From NCBI RefSeq assembly GCF_004006535.1, contig NZ_RLIH01000007.1:1-64000 (forward strand): 64,000 nucleotides of DNA, read 5' to 3'. The position numbers and the translations under genes were made by a program. Under the pieces are notes generated by a model. It saw nothing but the letters and a program-made list of their open reading frames with translations, ran no database searches and had not been told where the DNA came from. This document shows, piece by piece, positions 15,955 to 24,102 of this stretch. The DNA is from Anaerosphaera multitolerans (GTDB lineage Bacteria > Bacillota > Clostridia > Tissierellales > Peptoniphilaceae). Position 1 is the first letter of the stretch. The number at the start of each line of letters is the position of its first letter.

Positions 15955-16566
15955 ATGATTGATAGTAAAGATAATAATCGCTTATTTAAGCTATATGCTA
16001 AAGATAAATCCAATATAGAACTAAGAAATGAAATAGTATTAAATAACTTAAAGTTAGTACCTTATGCTATAAAGCTTAATGGTTCTTTTAAATTAGAATA
16101 TCATGATTATGATGAATTACTTCAAGAGGGGTATTTAAAGCTTATTGAGGCGGTAGAAAAGTTTGATGTTGAAAAGGGATTTACTTTTTCATCTTATGCG
16201 GTATCTTATCTAAAATCAGTAACAAGGAATAGGCAAGACTATAATAAAGATGTTTCCTTGGATACTCCTGTAAAGGGGTTTGAAGATGAAAGTTTAACAA
16301 TGGAAGATACTATTGAAGATGAAACGGTAAATATTGAAACTGATAGCATAGATAGGCAGTTTAGTATGGAAATAAGAAAAGCATTATCTTTGAATTTAGA
16401 GGTTGAAGAATTAAGGATAATAAAAGCCTACTATGGCATAGAAATGGGGAGAAAAGACGTTAAAGACATAGCAAAACATTACGACTTATCAATTAATGAA
16501 CTAAGAAGAATAAAGAGAAGAGCTGAGGGAAAGCTAAAAAAACAAGATTTTTTAAAGAAGCTATAA
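15955..16566 (+). CDS. Element-borne sigma-70-family sigma factor
   Basis: A 203-residue protein with a region-2 core: NNLKLVPYAIKLNGSF, YDELLQEGYLKLIEAVEKFD and GFTFSSYAVSYLKSVTRNRQ. An acidic linker and a region-4 helix-turn-helix (DVKDIAKHYDLSINELRRIK) follow. It resembles sporulation-type or phage sigma factors. AAAAGGA precedes the ATG. The C-terminal frame ends soon after A7 at 16536-16542. A -1 change there would add 57 residues up to 16715, including PSYFKPIYYGERYSKTNL, suggesting the annotated end may be truncated. It may direct transcription of element genes. Confidence 0.82.
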   Translation: MIDSKDNNRLFKLYAKDKSNIELRNEIVLNNLKLVPYAIKLNGSFKLEYHDYDELLQEGYLKLIEAVEKFDVEKGFTFSSYAVSYLKSVTRNRQDYNKDVSLDTPVKGFEDESLTMEDTIEDETVNIETDSIDRQFSMEIRKALSLNLEVEELRIIKAYYGIEMGRKDVKDIAKHYDLSINELRRIKRRAEGKLKKQDFLKKL

Positions 16567-16715
16567 AGGGAATAGAGCCATCATATTTTAAACCTATTTA
16601 TTATGGAGAGCGTTACTCAAAAACTAATTTAGTAAATAGGCCAGTTGAGAATTACTTAATCAAAAAAGAAAGAATGGAGGAAAGAGCTTTTAAGGGTGCT
16701 ATTATTAATGGTTAA
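16542..16715 (+). other. Possible -1 frame extension of sigma factor
   Basis: In the frame one base back from the sigma gene, an open stretch without its own start codon encodes about 57 residues (TRFFKEAIKGIEPSYFKPIY ... ERAFKGAIING). It begins at the A7 run and ends at TAA 16713-16715. It is either the lost C terminus of the sigma protein or a frameshift product. Confidence 0.4.
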
Positions 16716-16749
16716 GATTTGGGTATATATAAAAAAGGAGGTATGCTAT

Positions 16750-17427
16750 ATGTACGATTATATTTATGCACAGTTAAAGCTGTTATATTTGCAAGAAGGG
16801 AGTATTTATATTGGAGAAAATATAAAAGACGTAGTTAAGTTAAAAGCCAAAGAGCATAAAATGGCTTTTGCATTAATACTAATATTTTATGTATTATTTG
16901 GATTCTTTTTATTTAAAAAAGCTAGATTAGAAGCGTTATTATTACCAATAATTTGCATTATATTAATAATTTGGTACATATCTATAAAAGAAGGAGATAA
17001 AAGAAGTGAGATTTTTAGTAAATATGATTTTTCTGAAAAAAAGTTGAAAGAAATTAAAGTAGCTTTAGAATTATATTTTTCTAAACAGAAAATGGATACT
17101 CAATTAGTTTCATTTATAGAGTATTTAAAAGATAAAGAATGTAATATACCTAAAATAGATATTCTAAGAGTAATAGGGGTTTTATTAGGGTCAGGAGCTG
17201 TAGCTATACTTAACTCTGTATTAAAAACGACAAATGTAAATTTCACCAATATAACAAATGTTGTTGGTTTAATTATATTACTAATAATACCTTTGATATT
17301 ATTTATGAATGATACGTATGAAAATGAAAGAAAATTAACAAGTAGGATTGTAGGTGATTTAATATACATAAAAAATAACCGTACTAAAATCGTACTAAAA
17401 AATCATGCAGAAGATAAAAAAGAGTAG
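16750..17427 (+). CDS. Element-encoded four-helix membrane protein
   Basis: An unrecognised 225-residue protein with a helical N terminus. It has two membrane segments (about residues 40-58 and 63-80, MAFALILIFYVLFGFFLF and LLLPIICIILIIWYI), a central cytoplasmic domain of about 75 residues, and two more segments (about 150-170 and 180-200). The C terminus is basic. AAAGGAGG stands 8 bases before the ATG at 16750, so I reject upstream starts at 16696. It is the last gene before attR, and its 3' end contains the right arm-type repeat. The place suggests cargo. Confidence 0.65.
   Translation: MYDYIYAQLKLLYLQEGSIYIGENIKDVVKLKAKEHKMAFALILIFYVLFGFFLFKKARLEALLLPIICIILIIWYISIKEGDKRSEIFSKYDFSEKKLKEIKVALELYFSKQKMDTQLVSFIEYLKDKECNIPKIDILRVIGVLLGSGAVAILNSVLKTTNVNFTNITNVVGLIILLIIPLILFMNDTYENERKLTSRIVGDLIYIKNNRTKIVLKNHAEDKKE
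17380..17398 (+). repeat. Arm-type integrase site, right copy
   Basis: CGTACTAAAATCGTACTAA, identical to 7759-7777. It lies inside the 3' end of the membrane-protein gene and ends 99 bases before attR. Confidence 0.65.
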
Positions 17428-17497
17428 TTTTATAGAAATATGGAGAAATGAAAAGGCTTAAAATAGCCATTTAGAATTAAAGAATATTAAAAAATGA

Positions 17498-17543
17498 ATT
17501 GGTAATGTAGAGGTCGCGGGTTCGATTCCCGCCGTTAGCTCCA
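17498..17543 (+). repeat. attR, displaced 3' end of tRNA-Thr
   Basis: Forty-six bases matching the 3' part of tRNA-Thr at 7685-7730 with one difference (G at the T-loop position). It has no 5' half here, so it is not a tRNA gene. It marks the right end of the integrated element. Confidence 0.9.
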
Positions 17544-17548
17544 CACTT

Positions 17549-17575
17549 AGAGGGTTTAGTCACCCTCTATTTTTA
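17549..17575 (+). terminator. Original tRNA-Thr terminator, now after attR
   Basis: AGAGGGT at 17549-17555 pairs with ACCCTCT at 17562-17568, followed by ATTTTT. Its place directly after the tRNA 3' end suggests it ended the tRNA transcript before the element was inserted. Confidence 0.8.
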
Positions 17576-17785
17576 TGCAAATTTAAGTACTACAATTTTT
17601 AGAAATGGAAATTATGAATTAAATAACTAAAATTAGTATTTTATATTCTGTATGTGAAGCTTCTAGTAAACATATGATTGATGCGAATATAATGTATTTA
17701 AATGAGGATGGTATAAAGGCTTTAATTAGTCAGACATACTATTGAGAATTGTATAGAAAAAACTAACTATTTTAAGGAGCAAGAG

Positions 17786-18112
17786 ATGAAAAAAATTTTA
17801 AGATATGTATCCTTTGTTTTTACAATGATATTTGATTTAGTCCCTATTAATTCAGCATTGGTTAAGGAAGATATTACAATAAAAGTAAATGGGAGTGAAA
17901 TTAAATTAGATGTAGCACCTTTTATGCAAAAAGGCAGAGTTGTGGTATCGGTGAGATCTATTGGAGAAGAAGTAATATTTGAAGATAAAAACTTTAATGT
18001 AAGACTAATAATCATATTTATTATAAAGGGAGATATTATTTTAAAATCAAACACCAATCTTAAACTGTTTGAAATTGTCCAGCGGAAACATACCGGTGGA
18101 AAAAATAAGTGA
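17786..18112 (+). pseudogene. Truncated stalk (copper amine oxidase N-terminal-like) protein
   Basis: A 108-residue frame with a hydrophobic signal-like N terminus (MKKILRYVSFVFTMIFDLVP) and then ITIKVNGSEIKLDVAPFMQK / GRVVVSVRSIGEEV. This is the opening half of the stalk/Cu-amine-oxidase-N1-like repeat. The usual aromatic and hydrophobic end of the module is replaced by an odd stretch and an early stop. AAGGAG lies before the ATG. Such modules anchor surface or periplasmic proteins; a fuller relative is at 26631-27548. Probably a remnant, though a short secreted protein cannot be excluded. Confidence 0.5.
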
Positions 18113-18159
18113 TAGAGTAATAGATTCGTATTATGGATTTATAAATTTTTGTGAATACA

Positions 18160-18206
18160 AATATGTGAAACTCCAGAGACAGTAGTGGTTTCTCATATTT
18201 TTTAAT
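18160..18206 (+). terminator. Terminator-like hairpin
   Basis: AATATGTGAAAC (18160-18171) pairs with GTTTCTCATATT (18188-18199) with one mismatch, followed by a T run. Confidence 0.65.
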
Positions 18207-18331
18207 TTAATAATTTTATAATTTTCTGATTTCTTGCAGTATAATATATTGAACTGTGGTTAATTTGTTATAAAATAGGTTAGGATATTTTAAGAGACAA
18301 AGAGAAGAAAAATAAGTTCTAAGAGGTAAGT

Positions 18332-18505
18332 ATGGACAATAAGAAATTTATAATTTTGTATTTTATTATAATCTTTATAGTGGGGGCAGTATGGTCTTTA
18401 TTACAAAATTATACAGGAAGCGTAATTCCCAACTATATTGCAAAGAAACTTTTTATTATAGCAGCCCTTTATGTAGTGGCATTGACCTTTAATAAAAAAG
18501 GATAA
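18332..18505 (+). CDS. Small two-pass membrane protein
   Basis: A 57-residue protein MDNKKFIILYFIIIFIVGAV..., with two hydrophobic segments (about 6-22 and 38-53) separated by a short polar loop. AAGAGGT lies 5 bases before the ATG. No family is recognised. It stands alone between remnants and the DUF1847 gene. Confidence 0.55.
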   Translation: MDNKKFIILYFIIIFIVGAVWSLLQNYTGSVIPNYIAKKLFIIAALYVVALTFNKKG

Positions 18506-18662
18506 GTTATTAAATTATAGGAGCTATATAAATTAGAAAGTGAAAAAAATATATAAATACAAGTTATTAAATATTTTAAGAGTTCTTTTAGAAGAAATTA
18601 TGCTTTAATAAGACTTCTATCTAGAATGCTATCTTGATTTATATCGGTGCTAATGAGTAGGA

Positions 18663-18701
18663 TTGACATAAATAAGATAAAAAGGATACAATATATTGTA
18701 T
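18663..18701 (+). promoter_or_regulatory. Promoter with palindromic operator for the DUF1847-GntR operon
   Basis: TTGACA at 18663-18668, 18-base spacer, TACAAT at 18687-18692. The -10 sits inside a perfect 16-bp palindrome ATACAATATATTGTAT (18686-18701). The GTA/TAC outer words fit FadR-type GntR operators, and two such regulators are encoded downstream, so autoregulation is inferred. Confidence 0.65.
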
Positions 18702-18722
18702 AAAGTTTAAGGAGGAATTAAA

Positions 18723-19361
18723 TTGAATTGTGCTATGTGTAAAGTTTTAGCTTGTGCTAAAGGAGATGATTTAAACTTACCTAAGAATTGTCCTACTGAG
18801 AAACAAAATATAAAATCAAACTCATTTAAGATATATAAAGAATATGAAGACTTTTATATTAAAAGTTCTGAGATTGAAGCTGATGGATATGGAAATTGGG
18901 TAAGGCTTAAAGAAATAGGCGAATTGTGTATTAGAATGAGTTACAAAAAAGTAGGGATAGCTTTTTGTAAAGGCTTACAAAAAGAAGCTGCTATAATACA
19001 TAGCATCTTAAAAAACAATTTTCAATTAGAAGTTATTTCTGTAATTTGTAAAGTAGGAGGAATAGATAAATCGGAAGTTGGTATTTCAGAAAATAAAAAA
19101 CTCAATCCAGAGGAATTTGAAGCAATGTGTAATCCTATTGGACAAGCAGAATATTTAAATAAAATGGGAACTGAATTTAATATTGTAGTAGGACTTTGTG
19201 TGGGCCATGATTCACTTTTTTATAAGCATTCAAATGCATTGGTTACTACTCTTATTGCAAAGGATAGAGTACTAGCACATAATCCTGTAGGCGCTGTATA
19301 TGGTGCAGATAAATATTTTAAAAATAAACTTTTATCGGAGAATGTAGATGGAGAAGATTAA
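18723..19361 (+). CDS. DUF1847 cysteine-rich protein
   Basis: A 212-residue protein starting at TTG with AGGAGG 7 bases upstream. The N terminus CAMCKVLACAKGDDLNLPKN followed by CPTEK carries the four-cysteine, metal-binding-like signature of DUF1847. The rest is a Rossmann-like domain with further conserved cysteines (AFCKGL, VICKVGG, GLCVGHDS). Its function is not established in the family. It overlaps the first GntR gene and is promoted by the palindromic promoter, so it belongs to the tartrate regulatory operon. A metal or redox role is only a guess. Confidence 0.75.
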   Translation: MNCAMCKVLACAKGDDLNLPKNCPTEKQNIKSNSFKIYKEYEDFYIKSSEIEADGYGNWVRLKEIGELCIRMSYKKVGIAFCKGLQKEAAIIHSILKNNFQLEVISVICKVGGIDKSEVGISENKKLNPEEFEAMCNPIGQAEYLNKMGTEFNIVVGLCVGHDSLFYKHSNALVTTLIAKDRVLAHNPVGAVYGADKYFKNKLLSENVDGED

Positions 19362-19962
19362 TATAAAACAGCCTAAAGATTATATAACAGAAAATATTAT
19401 TGAAGAAATAATTTTAGGCAATATAGAAGATGGAGATGAATTGGTCCAAGAAGATATAGCAAGGGTGGTAGGCTTATCAAGAATGCCTGTTAGAGAAAGT
19501 CTTCAGATTCTTGAATGGACAGGCTTTGCTAAAAAACTTCCTAATCGTCGCGTAGTAGCCGTGGCGCCAACAAAAAAAAACATAAAGTCTACTTTTAGAA
19601 CGTTGGCATTTATTGAATACAGTATAATTATACAAATTATAGAAGAAAATAAGTTGTCCGATTTGGAAAAAATAATGGCGGAATATATTAAGTCTCCTTC
19701 AAGGAGAAAGGAAGTGGAAATTCATAGATATATTTCAGAGATTTTAGGTGTGTATCCTATTTGTAATATCCATAATCAACTTTTATCGGGATATTTTAAC
19801 TATGCGGTAAATAATAGAGAAAGAGGTGTTGATAGTATAAAAGAACAAATAATTGAAATCAAAAAGTCTTTTTATGGGGAAAAAGAAAGTATTTTAAGTG
19901 CATTGAATGATTATTTTAAATCACTGTCAGAGGATATGATTGAGGTGGGAGAGTATGACTAA
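19348..19962 (+). CDS. GntR-like regulator, first of pair
   Basis: A 204-residue protein. The GntR winged helix is visible: ENIIEEIILGNIEDGDELVQ, then IARVVGLSRMPVRESLQILE. The C-terminal part is helical like FCD/VanR domains, but the usual histidine and aspartate metal ligands are sparse (EIHRYISEI, NIHNQLL). It overlaps the DUF1847 gene by 14 bases and the second GntR gene by 8, so the three are one coupled unit. It might act as a partner to the second regulator. Confidence 0.78.
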   Translation: MEKINIKQPKDYITENIIEEIILGNIEDGDELVQEDIARVVGLSRMPVRESLQILEWTGFAKKLPNRRVVAVAPTKKNIKSTFRTLAFIEYSIIIQIIEENKLSDLEKIMAEYIKSPSRRKEVEIHRYISEILGVYPICNIHNQLLSGYFNYAVNNRERGVDSIKEQIIEIKKSFYGEKESILSALNDYFKSLSEDMIEVGEYD

Positions 19963-20599
19963 TTTAAAACCTATAAAATTATTGCCTGCTAGAGAGCAGA
20001 TAGCATCAGTTTTAAGAAAACAAATTCTTTCACGCAATATTAAAGAGGGTGAAACTATCTCTTTAGAAGCTACAGCTAAGAAACTGGGAGTTTCTGTAAC
20101 GCCTGTTAGAGAAGCTCTATATATTTTAGATTCAAATGGACTTGTGAAGTTAAGGCCGAATAAAGAAGCTTTAGTAATGGGAGTAACTCCTAAGACTATA
20201 AGAGATCATTATGAAATAAGAGCCATATTAGAAAGAGAAGCTGCAGTTATGGTTTGTGAAAACAAGGCGGATTTAAGTGATGTTGTAGCTGCGTATAATG
20301 GTGGAGTAGAAGTTATAAAAAATAATAAAGCAAAGGATTATGGTGCTTATAATCAAGCATTTCATGTTGCGATTTGGAAAGCATCCGGCAACGAAAGAAT
20401 GGAATCACTACTTTCTTCTATGTGGAACGGACTTTCTATGGGTGATAATGTGACAAAGGAAGAATATGCCAAAACTTCAATTTCAGAGCATAAAGATATT
20501 TTAAATGCTCTTGAAAATAGGGATAGAGAACTTGCTAGAACATTAATGAGTAACCACATATTCCGAAGTATGGAGAATATACTTACACATTTTAAATAA
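19955..20599 (+). CDS. GntR/FadR-subfamily regulator, second of pair
   Basis: A 214-residue regulator with a GntR winged helix (REQIASVLRKQILSRNIKEG, AKKLGVSVTPVREALYILDS) and a full FCD ligand domain (YEIRAILEREAAVMVCENKA, FHVAIWKASGNERM, SISEHKDILNALENRD, LMSNHIFRSM). Histidines in the FHVAIW, SEHK and NHIF motifs are typical FCD metal ligands. I start at the ATG at 19955 with GGTGGGAG upstream. Organic acids are common effectors for FCD proteins, consistent with the tartrate genes that follow. Confidence 0.87.
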   Translation: MTNLKPIKLLPAREQIASVLRKQILSRNIKEGETISLEATAKKLGVSVTPVREALYILDSNGLVKLRPNKEALVMGVTPKTIRDHYEIRAILEREAAVMVCENKADLSDVVAAYNGGVEVIKNNKAKDYGAYNQAFHVAIWKASGNERMESLLSSMWNGLSMGDNVTKEEYAKTSISEHKDILNALENRDRELARTLMSNHIFRSMENILTHFK

Positions 20600-20674
20600 C
20601 TTAACTAATTAATATAATTTTTTTAAAATTAAAGTTTGTATGCAATTGCAATTATAAAAATCTTATTCAAAAAT

Positions 20675-20724
20675 AAAAATAGCTATTATAGAAATTATTG
20701 TTTCTTTCATAATAGCTATTTTTT
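20675..20724 (+). terminator. Terminator between regulator operon and carrier
   Basis: AAAAATAGCTATTAT (from 20675) pairs with ATAATAGCTATTTTT (to 20723) around a 20-base loop, ending in Ts. Confidence 0.8.
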
Positions 20725-20785
20725 GATATTTTAAAAATAAAGTTTGGCAGAGATTAAATACTAAAAATTTAGTTGGGCGTTTATA

Positions 20786-20865
20786 TTGACAATGAAAAAG
20801 GAAGTTAGTATAATCTTATTAATATATTTAATAATGGATCCAATATAAAATATATTAATAAGATT
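20786..20865 (+). promoter_or_regulatory. Consensus promoter plus 18-bp inverted repeat
   Basis: A perfect promoter TTGACA (20786-20791), 17-base spacer, TATAAT (20809-20814). An exact 18-bp inverted repeat begins at the end of the -10: AATCTTATTAATATATTT (20812-20829) and its complement at 20848-20865. The loop contains TGGATCCA. It could be an operator for the upstream GntR proteins, or a long leader hairpin in the mRNA. Confidence 0.75.
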
Positions 20866-20888
20866 GTTTGTGAAGGGGAGGTTTTAAA

Positions 20889-22154
20889 ATGAGTACAGCT
20901 TCAATAACTTTACTTTTTTTGTTGTTCGCTATTATTATGTTTGTTTGGGAAAAAATTCCGTTAGCACTTACATCTATGATTGTATGTGTGGGTTTAATCT
21001 TAACAGGAGTTCTTGATCCTAAAGCTGCATTTAAGGGTTTCGTAGATACAAACGTAATTTTATTTGTTGCAATGTTTGTTGTGGGGGGCGCACTTTTTGA
21101 TACTGGCATGGCTAATAAAATAGGTTCTATTGTTACAAAATTTGCGAAAACAGAAAGACAGCTTATTGTTGCAATTATGGTTATTACAGGTATTATGTCT
21201 GGATTTTTAAGTAATACAGGTACAGCTGCTGTATTGATACCAGTAGTTATTGGTATTTCTTCAAAATCAGGATTTGCACGTTCTAGATTATTAATGCCGC
21301 TAGTATTTGCAGCAGCTATGGGAGGAAATTTATCTCTTATAGGAGCGCCTGGAAATATGATAGCACAGTCAGCTCTTCAAGAAATAAATATGGAATTTGG
21401 TTTTTTTGAATATGCCTTAGTTGGTGGTCCCATACTTATAGTTGGTATTTTATTCTTTGCTTTTTTTGGATATAAGCTTTTACCAGAAGTAAAAGAGAGT
21501 GATTCTCAAGCATATGGAGATACAGTTGATTATAGTAATGTTCCTAAGTGGAAACAATACACATCGCTTATAGTTTTAATCTTAACTGTAATTGGAATGA
21601 TTTTTGAAAAACAAATAGGCATACCTCTATATGTTACAGGTTGCGTAGGGGCTATTGTATTAGTTCTTAGTGGGGTAATTAGCGAGGAACAGGCATATAA
21701 ATCTATAGACATGCAGACAATTTTTCTTTTTGGCGGAACCTTAGCTTTAGCCGCAGCATTGGAGGAAACTGGTGCAGGACAATTAATTGCGAATAAAGTT
21801 GTGGGATTGATGGGAGATAATCCTTCACCCTTTGCCCTATTAGTGGCAGTCTTTGTTATATGTGTAATTTTAACAAATTTTATGTCAAACACTGCAACAA
21901 CTGCTTTAATGGTTCCCATAAGCCTTTCCATAGCTATGGAGATGGGAGCAGATCCAAGGGCTGTTTTAATGGCAACTGTAATAGGCGGTTCTTTAGCTTA
22001 TGCAACACCAATAGGTATGCCGGCAAATACAATGGTGCTTTCGGCAGGTGGATACAAATTTAGAGATTACATAAAGGCTGGACTTCCATTGATTATTTTA
22101 GCATCTATAGTTAGTCTTGTCTTGTTACCTATTTTCTTTCCTTTCTATCCGTAA
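20889..22154 (+). CDS. SLC13/ArsB-superfamily carboxylate carrier
   Basis: A 421-residue integral membrane protein with about 11 transmembrane segments. Two halves each contain a helix hairpin with SNTGTAAVLIPVVIG (about 107-121) and SNTATTALMVPISLSI (about 335-350). These are the Ser-Asn-Thr substrate/sodium motifs of DASS/SLC13 carriers. GAPGNMIAQS is another family mark. Followed by tartrate dehydratase genes, it probably imports tartrate or a related dicarboxylate, perhaps in exchange for a product. GGGGAGG lies 7 bases before the ATG. Confidence 0.85.
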   Translation: MSTASITLLFLLFAIIMFVWEKIPLALTSMIVCVGLILTGVLDPKAAFKGFVDTNVILFVAMFVVGGALFDTGMANKIGSIVTKFAKTERQLIVAIMVITGIMSGFLSNTGTAAVLIPVVIGISSKSGFARSRLLMPLVFAAAMGGNLSLIGAPGNMIAQSALQEINMEFGFFEYALVGGPILIVGILFFAFFGYKLLPEVKESDSQAYGDTVDYSNVPKWKQYTSLIVLILTVIGMIFEKQIGIPLYVTGCVGAIVLVLSGVISEEQAYKSIDMQTIFLFGGTLALAAALEETGAGQLIANKVVGLMGDNPSPFALLVAVFVICVILTNFMSNTATTALMVPISLSIAMEMGADPRAVLMATVIGGSLAYATPIGMPANTMVLSAGGYKFRDYIKAGLPLIILASIVSLVLLPIFFPFYP

Positions 22155-22264
22155 TTGGAGATGAGAAAAGGGTTGTAGTAGTAAGTTTTTTATTTGGGAA
22201 ATCAATTATAAATTTATCTGTGAGTAAAATTAATTTTAACTTCAGTAGTTTGGAGGGAATATAT

Positions 22265-23164
22265 ATGAACAAAGAACATCAGATTCAAGAAATGACTAAT
22301 ATAATGAGTCGATTTACGGCTTTTGTTGGCAAGAAACTACCTGATGATGTAGAGGAAAAACTAGCAAGTTTAAAAGAAAAAGAAACTAATTCTCTTGCTA
22401 AGATAATCTATGAAACTATGGAGACAAATCAACAGTTAGCTATGGATTTAAATCGACCTTGTTGTCAAGATACAGGCGTAATACAGTACTGGGTAAAATG
22501 TGGCTCGAATTTTCCCTTAATAGGAGAACTTGAAGGGATACTTAAGGAAGCGGTAATTGATGCAACTATTAAAGCTCCTTTGCGTCACAATAGTGTTGAA
22601 ACATTTGATGAATATAATACGAAGAAAAATGTGGGAAAGGGTACGCCTACAGTATTTTGGGAAATTATACCTGACAGTGATCAGGCGGAGATATACACCT
22701 ATATGGCAGGTGGAGGATGTTCTCTACCGGGTAAGGCAATGGTTTTAATGCCGGGGGCAGGCTATGAGGGAATTACTGAATTTGTATTGGATGTAATGAC
22801 CAGTTACGGATTAAATGCATGTCCACCTTTGTTAGTAGGTGTTGGAGTAGCTACGTCTGTAGAAACTGCAGCCCTACTTTCAAAAAAAGCTTTAATGCGC
22901 AGTGTTGGAAGTAAGAATGAGAATGAAAGAGCAGCAAAGATGGAGAAACTTTTAGAGGACGGAATTAACTCTATTGGGCTGGGACCACAGGGAATGGGTG
23001 GAAATTATTCTGTTATGGGAGTTAATATTGAAAATACTGCTAGACATCCTTCGACTATAGGTGTAGCAGTAAATGTAGGATGTTGGTCACATAGGAGAGG
23101 ACATATAATTTTTGATAGAGATTTAAATTATAATATTGTTTCTCATAAGGAGGCGGTAATATGA
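22265..23164 (+). CDS. ttdA: L(+)-tartrate dehydratase alpha subunit
   Basis: A 299-residue protein of the class I fumarase family, closest in wording to E. coli Ttd[80 protein letters not shown] and [20 protein letters not shown]. The alpha subunit binds the iron-sulfur cluster used to dehydrate L-tartrate to oxaloacetate. I start at 22265 (GGAGGG upstream) and not at the GTG 45 bases earlier. It overlaps ttdB (ATGA). Fumarate activity cannot be ruled out from sequence, but TtdA-type motifs favour tartrate. Confidence 0.9.
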   Translation: MNKEHQIQEMTNIMSRFTAFVGKKLPDDVEEKLASLKEKETNSLAKIIYETMETNQQLAMDLNRPCCQDTGVIQYWVKCGSNFPLIGELEGILKEAVIDATIKAPLRHNSVETFDEYNTKKNVGKGTPTVFWEIIPDSDQAEIYTYMAGGGCSLPGKAMVLMPGAGYEGITEFVLDVMTSYGLNACPPLLVGVGVATSVETAALLSKKALMRSVGSKNENERAAKMEKLLEDGINSIGLGPQGMGGNYSVMGVNIENTARHPSTIGVAVNVGCWSHRRGHIIFDRDLNYNIVSHKEAVI

Positions 23165-23775
23165 AAAAGAAAAAAATACTTACTACTCCAATAAGCTCTG
23201 AAGATTTGGAAGGAATAGAAGTAGGAGATATAATTTACCTTACGGGACATTTTGTAACCTGTAGAGATGTTGCACATCGTAGATTAATAGAAAGGAACAT
23301 CGAACTTCCGGTTGACTTACAAGGTGGGGCTATTTTTCATGCTGGTCCTATAGTTCGTCCGCTAGAAAATAATAAGTATGAGATGGTTTCTATAGGACCG
23401 ACAACTAGTATGAGAATGGAAAAATTTGAAAAAAAATTTATTGAACGTACAGGGGTTAAACTAATTATAGGTAAAGGTGGAATGGGTAGAGACACGGAAA
23501 TAGCATGCCGTGAAGAAAAAGCAATTCATGTGGTTTTCCCAGCGGGATGTGCAGTTGTAGCGGCTACAGAGGTGGAGGAAATAGAGGATTATAAATGGGA
23601 AGATTTAGGAATGCCCGAAACTCTTTGGGTTTGTCGTGTTAAAGAATTTGGACCTTTAATTGTATCTATTGACACGCAAGGAAACAATTTATTTGAAAAG
23701 AATAAAGTGATATTTAACAAGCGAAAGGATAAGGCTATTAAAGAAATTAGTGAAAATGTAAAATTTATAAAATAA
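23161..23775 (+). CDS. ttdB: L(+)-tartrate dehydratase beta subunit
   Basis: A 204-residue protein matching Ttd[82 protein letters not shown] and [20 protein letters not shown]. It forms the swivelling half of the active site with the alpha subunit. Starts within the ttdA stop (ATGA). Oxaloacetate from the reaction would feed pyruvate or succinate formation, a fermentable side route. It ends at a clear terminator. Confidence 0.92.
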   Translation: MKKKKILTTPISSEDLEGIEVGDIIYLTGHFVTCRDVAHRRLIERNIELPVDLQGGAIFHAGPIVRPLENNKYEMVSIGPTTSMRMEKFEKKFIERTGVKLIIGKGGMGRDTEIACREEKAIHVVFPAGCAVVAATEVEEIEDYKWEDLGMPETLWVCRVKEFGPLIVSIDTQGNNLFEKNKVIFNKRKDKAIKEISENVKFIK

Positions 23776-23790
23776 TAAACAAGTTAGAGA

Positions 23791-23823
23791 CCGGCAGGTG
23801 ATAAATTACTTGCCGGATTTTTA
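23791..23823 (+). terminator. Terminator of the tartrate operon
   Basis: CCGGCAGGT (23791-23799) pairs with ACTTGCCGG (23808-23816) with one G-T, followed by ATTTTT. Confidence 0.85.
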
Positions 23824-24102
23824 AATATTATTTTTTAAAATCTTAGTAAATTTTTAAAAAGTTATAATTATTAAAGAGTTAATATTTCAAAATAAAAACA
23901 TTCTGCTGAAGAAGTGAAAGTATTCTTTTTAGATTAAACCTAGCTTTTTGTAACATGATTTATAAAAATATATGGTGATGTTGTGTATTATAAAAAGAGG
24001 CATTTATAAATTGAATCCCTAAATCAGGACAAGGATTTGGTTTTTTTTAATGTCAAAATATTAAGGTTAAATTAACTGAATAGACAATATAAAAAAATTA
24101 TT
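23824..24102. other. AT-rich intergenic stretch
   Basis: No gene is supported. A weak hairpin AAATC/GATTT (24021-24038) precedes T8 near 24041, possibly a terminator of a lost transcript. Confidence 0.3.

Larger units (their letters stand above)
7685..17543. mobile_element. Defective prophage or phage satellite in tRNA-Thr
   Basis: A 9.86-kb segment between 46-bp direct repeats at the 3' end of tRNA-Thr. It has an integrase beside attL and paired arm-type repeats inside both ends. A repressor/Cro switch, excisionase-like gene, antirepressor, replisome organizer, broken scaffold and capsid, ArpU-like and sigma regulators, and two membrane cargo genes complete it. Terminase, portal, tail, holin and lysin are absent. 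It is either the remains of a larger prophage or a capsid-carrying satellite that has decayed. Confidence 0.88.

Noticed and set aside
17498-17543. Second tRNA-Thr gene
   Set aside because: Only the 3' part is present; the preceding bases do not form a 5' acceptor, D arm or complete anticodon arm. It is attR.
17674-17745. 23-residue frame right of attR
   Set aside because: No ribosome site and no recognisable sequence; probably chance or a remnant.
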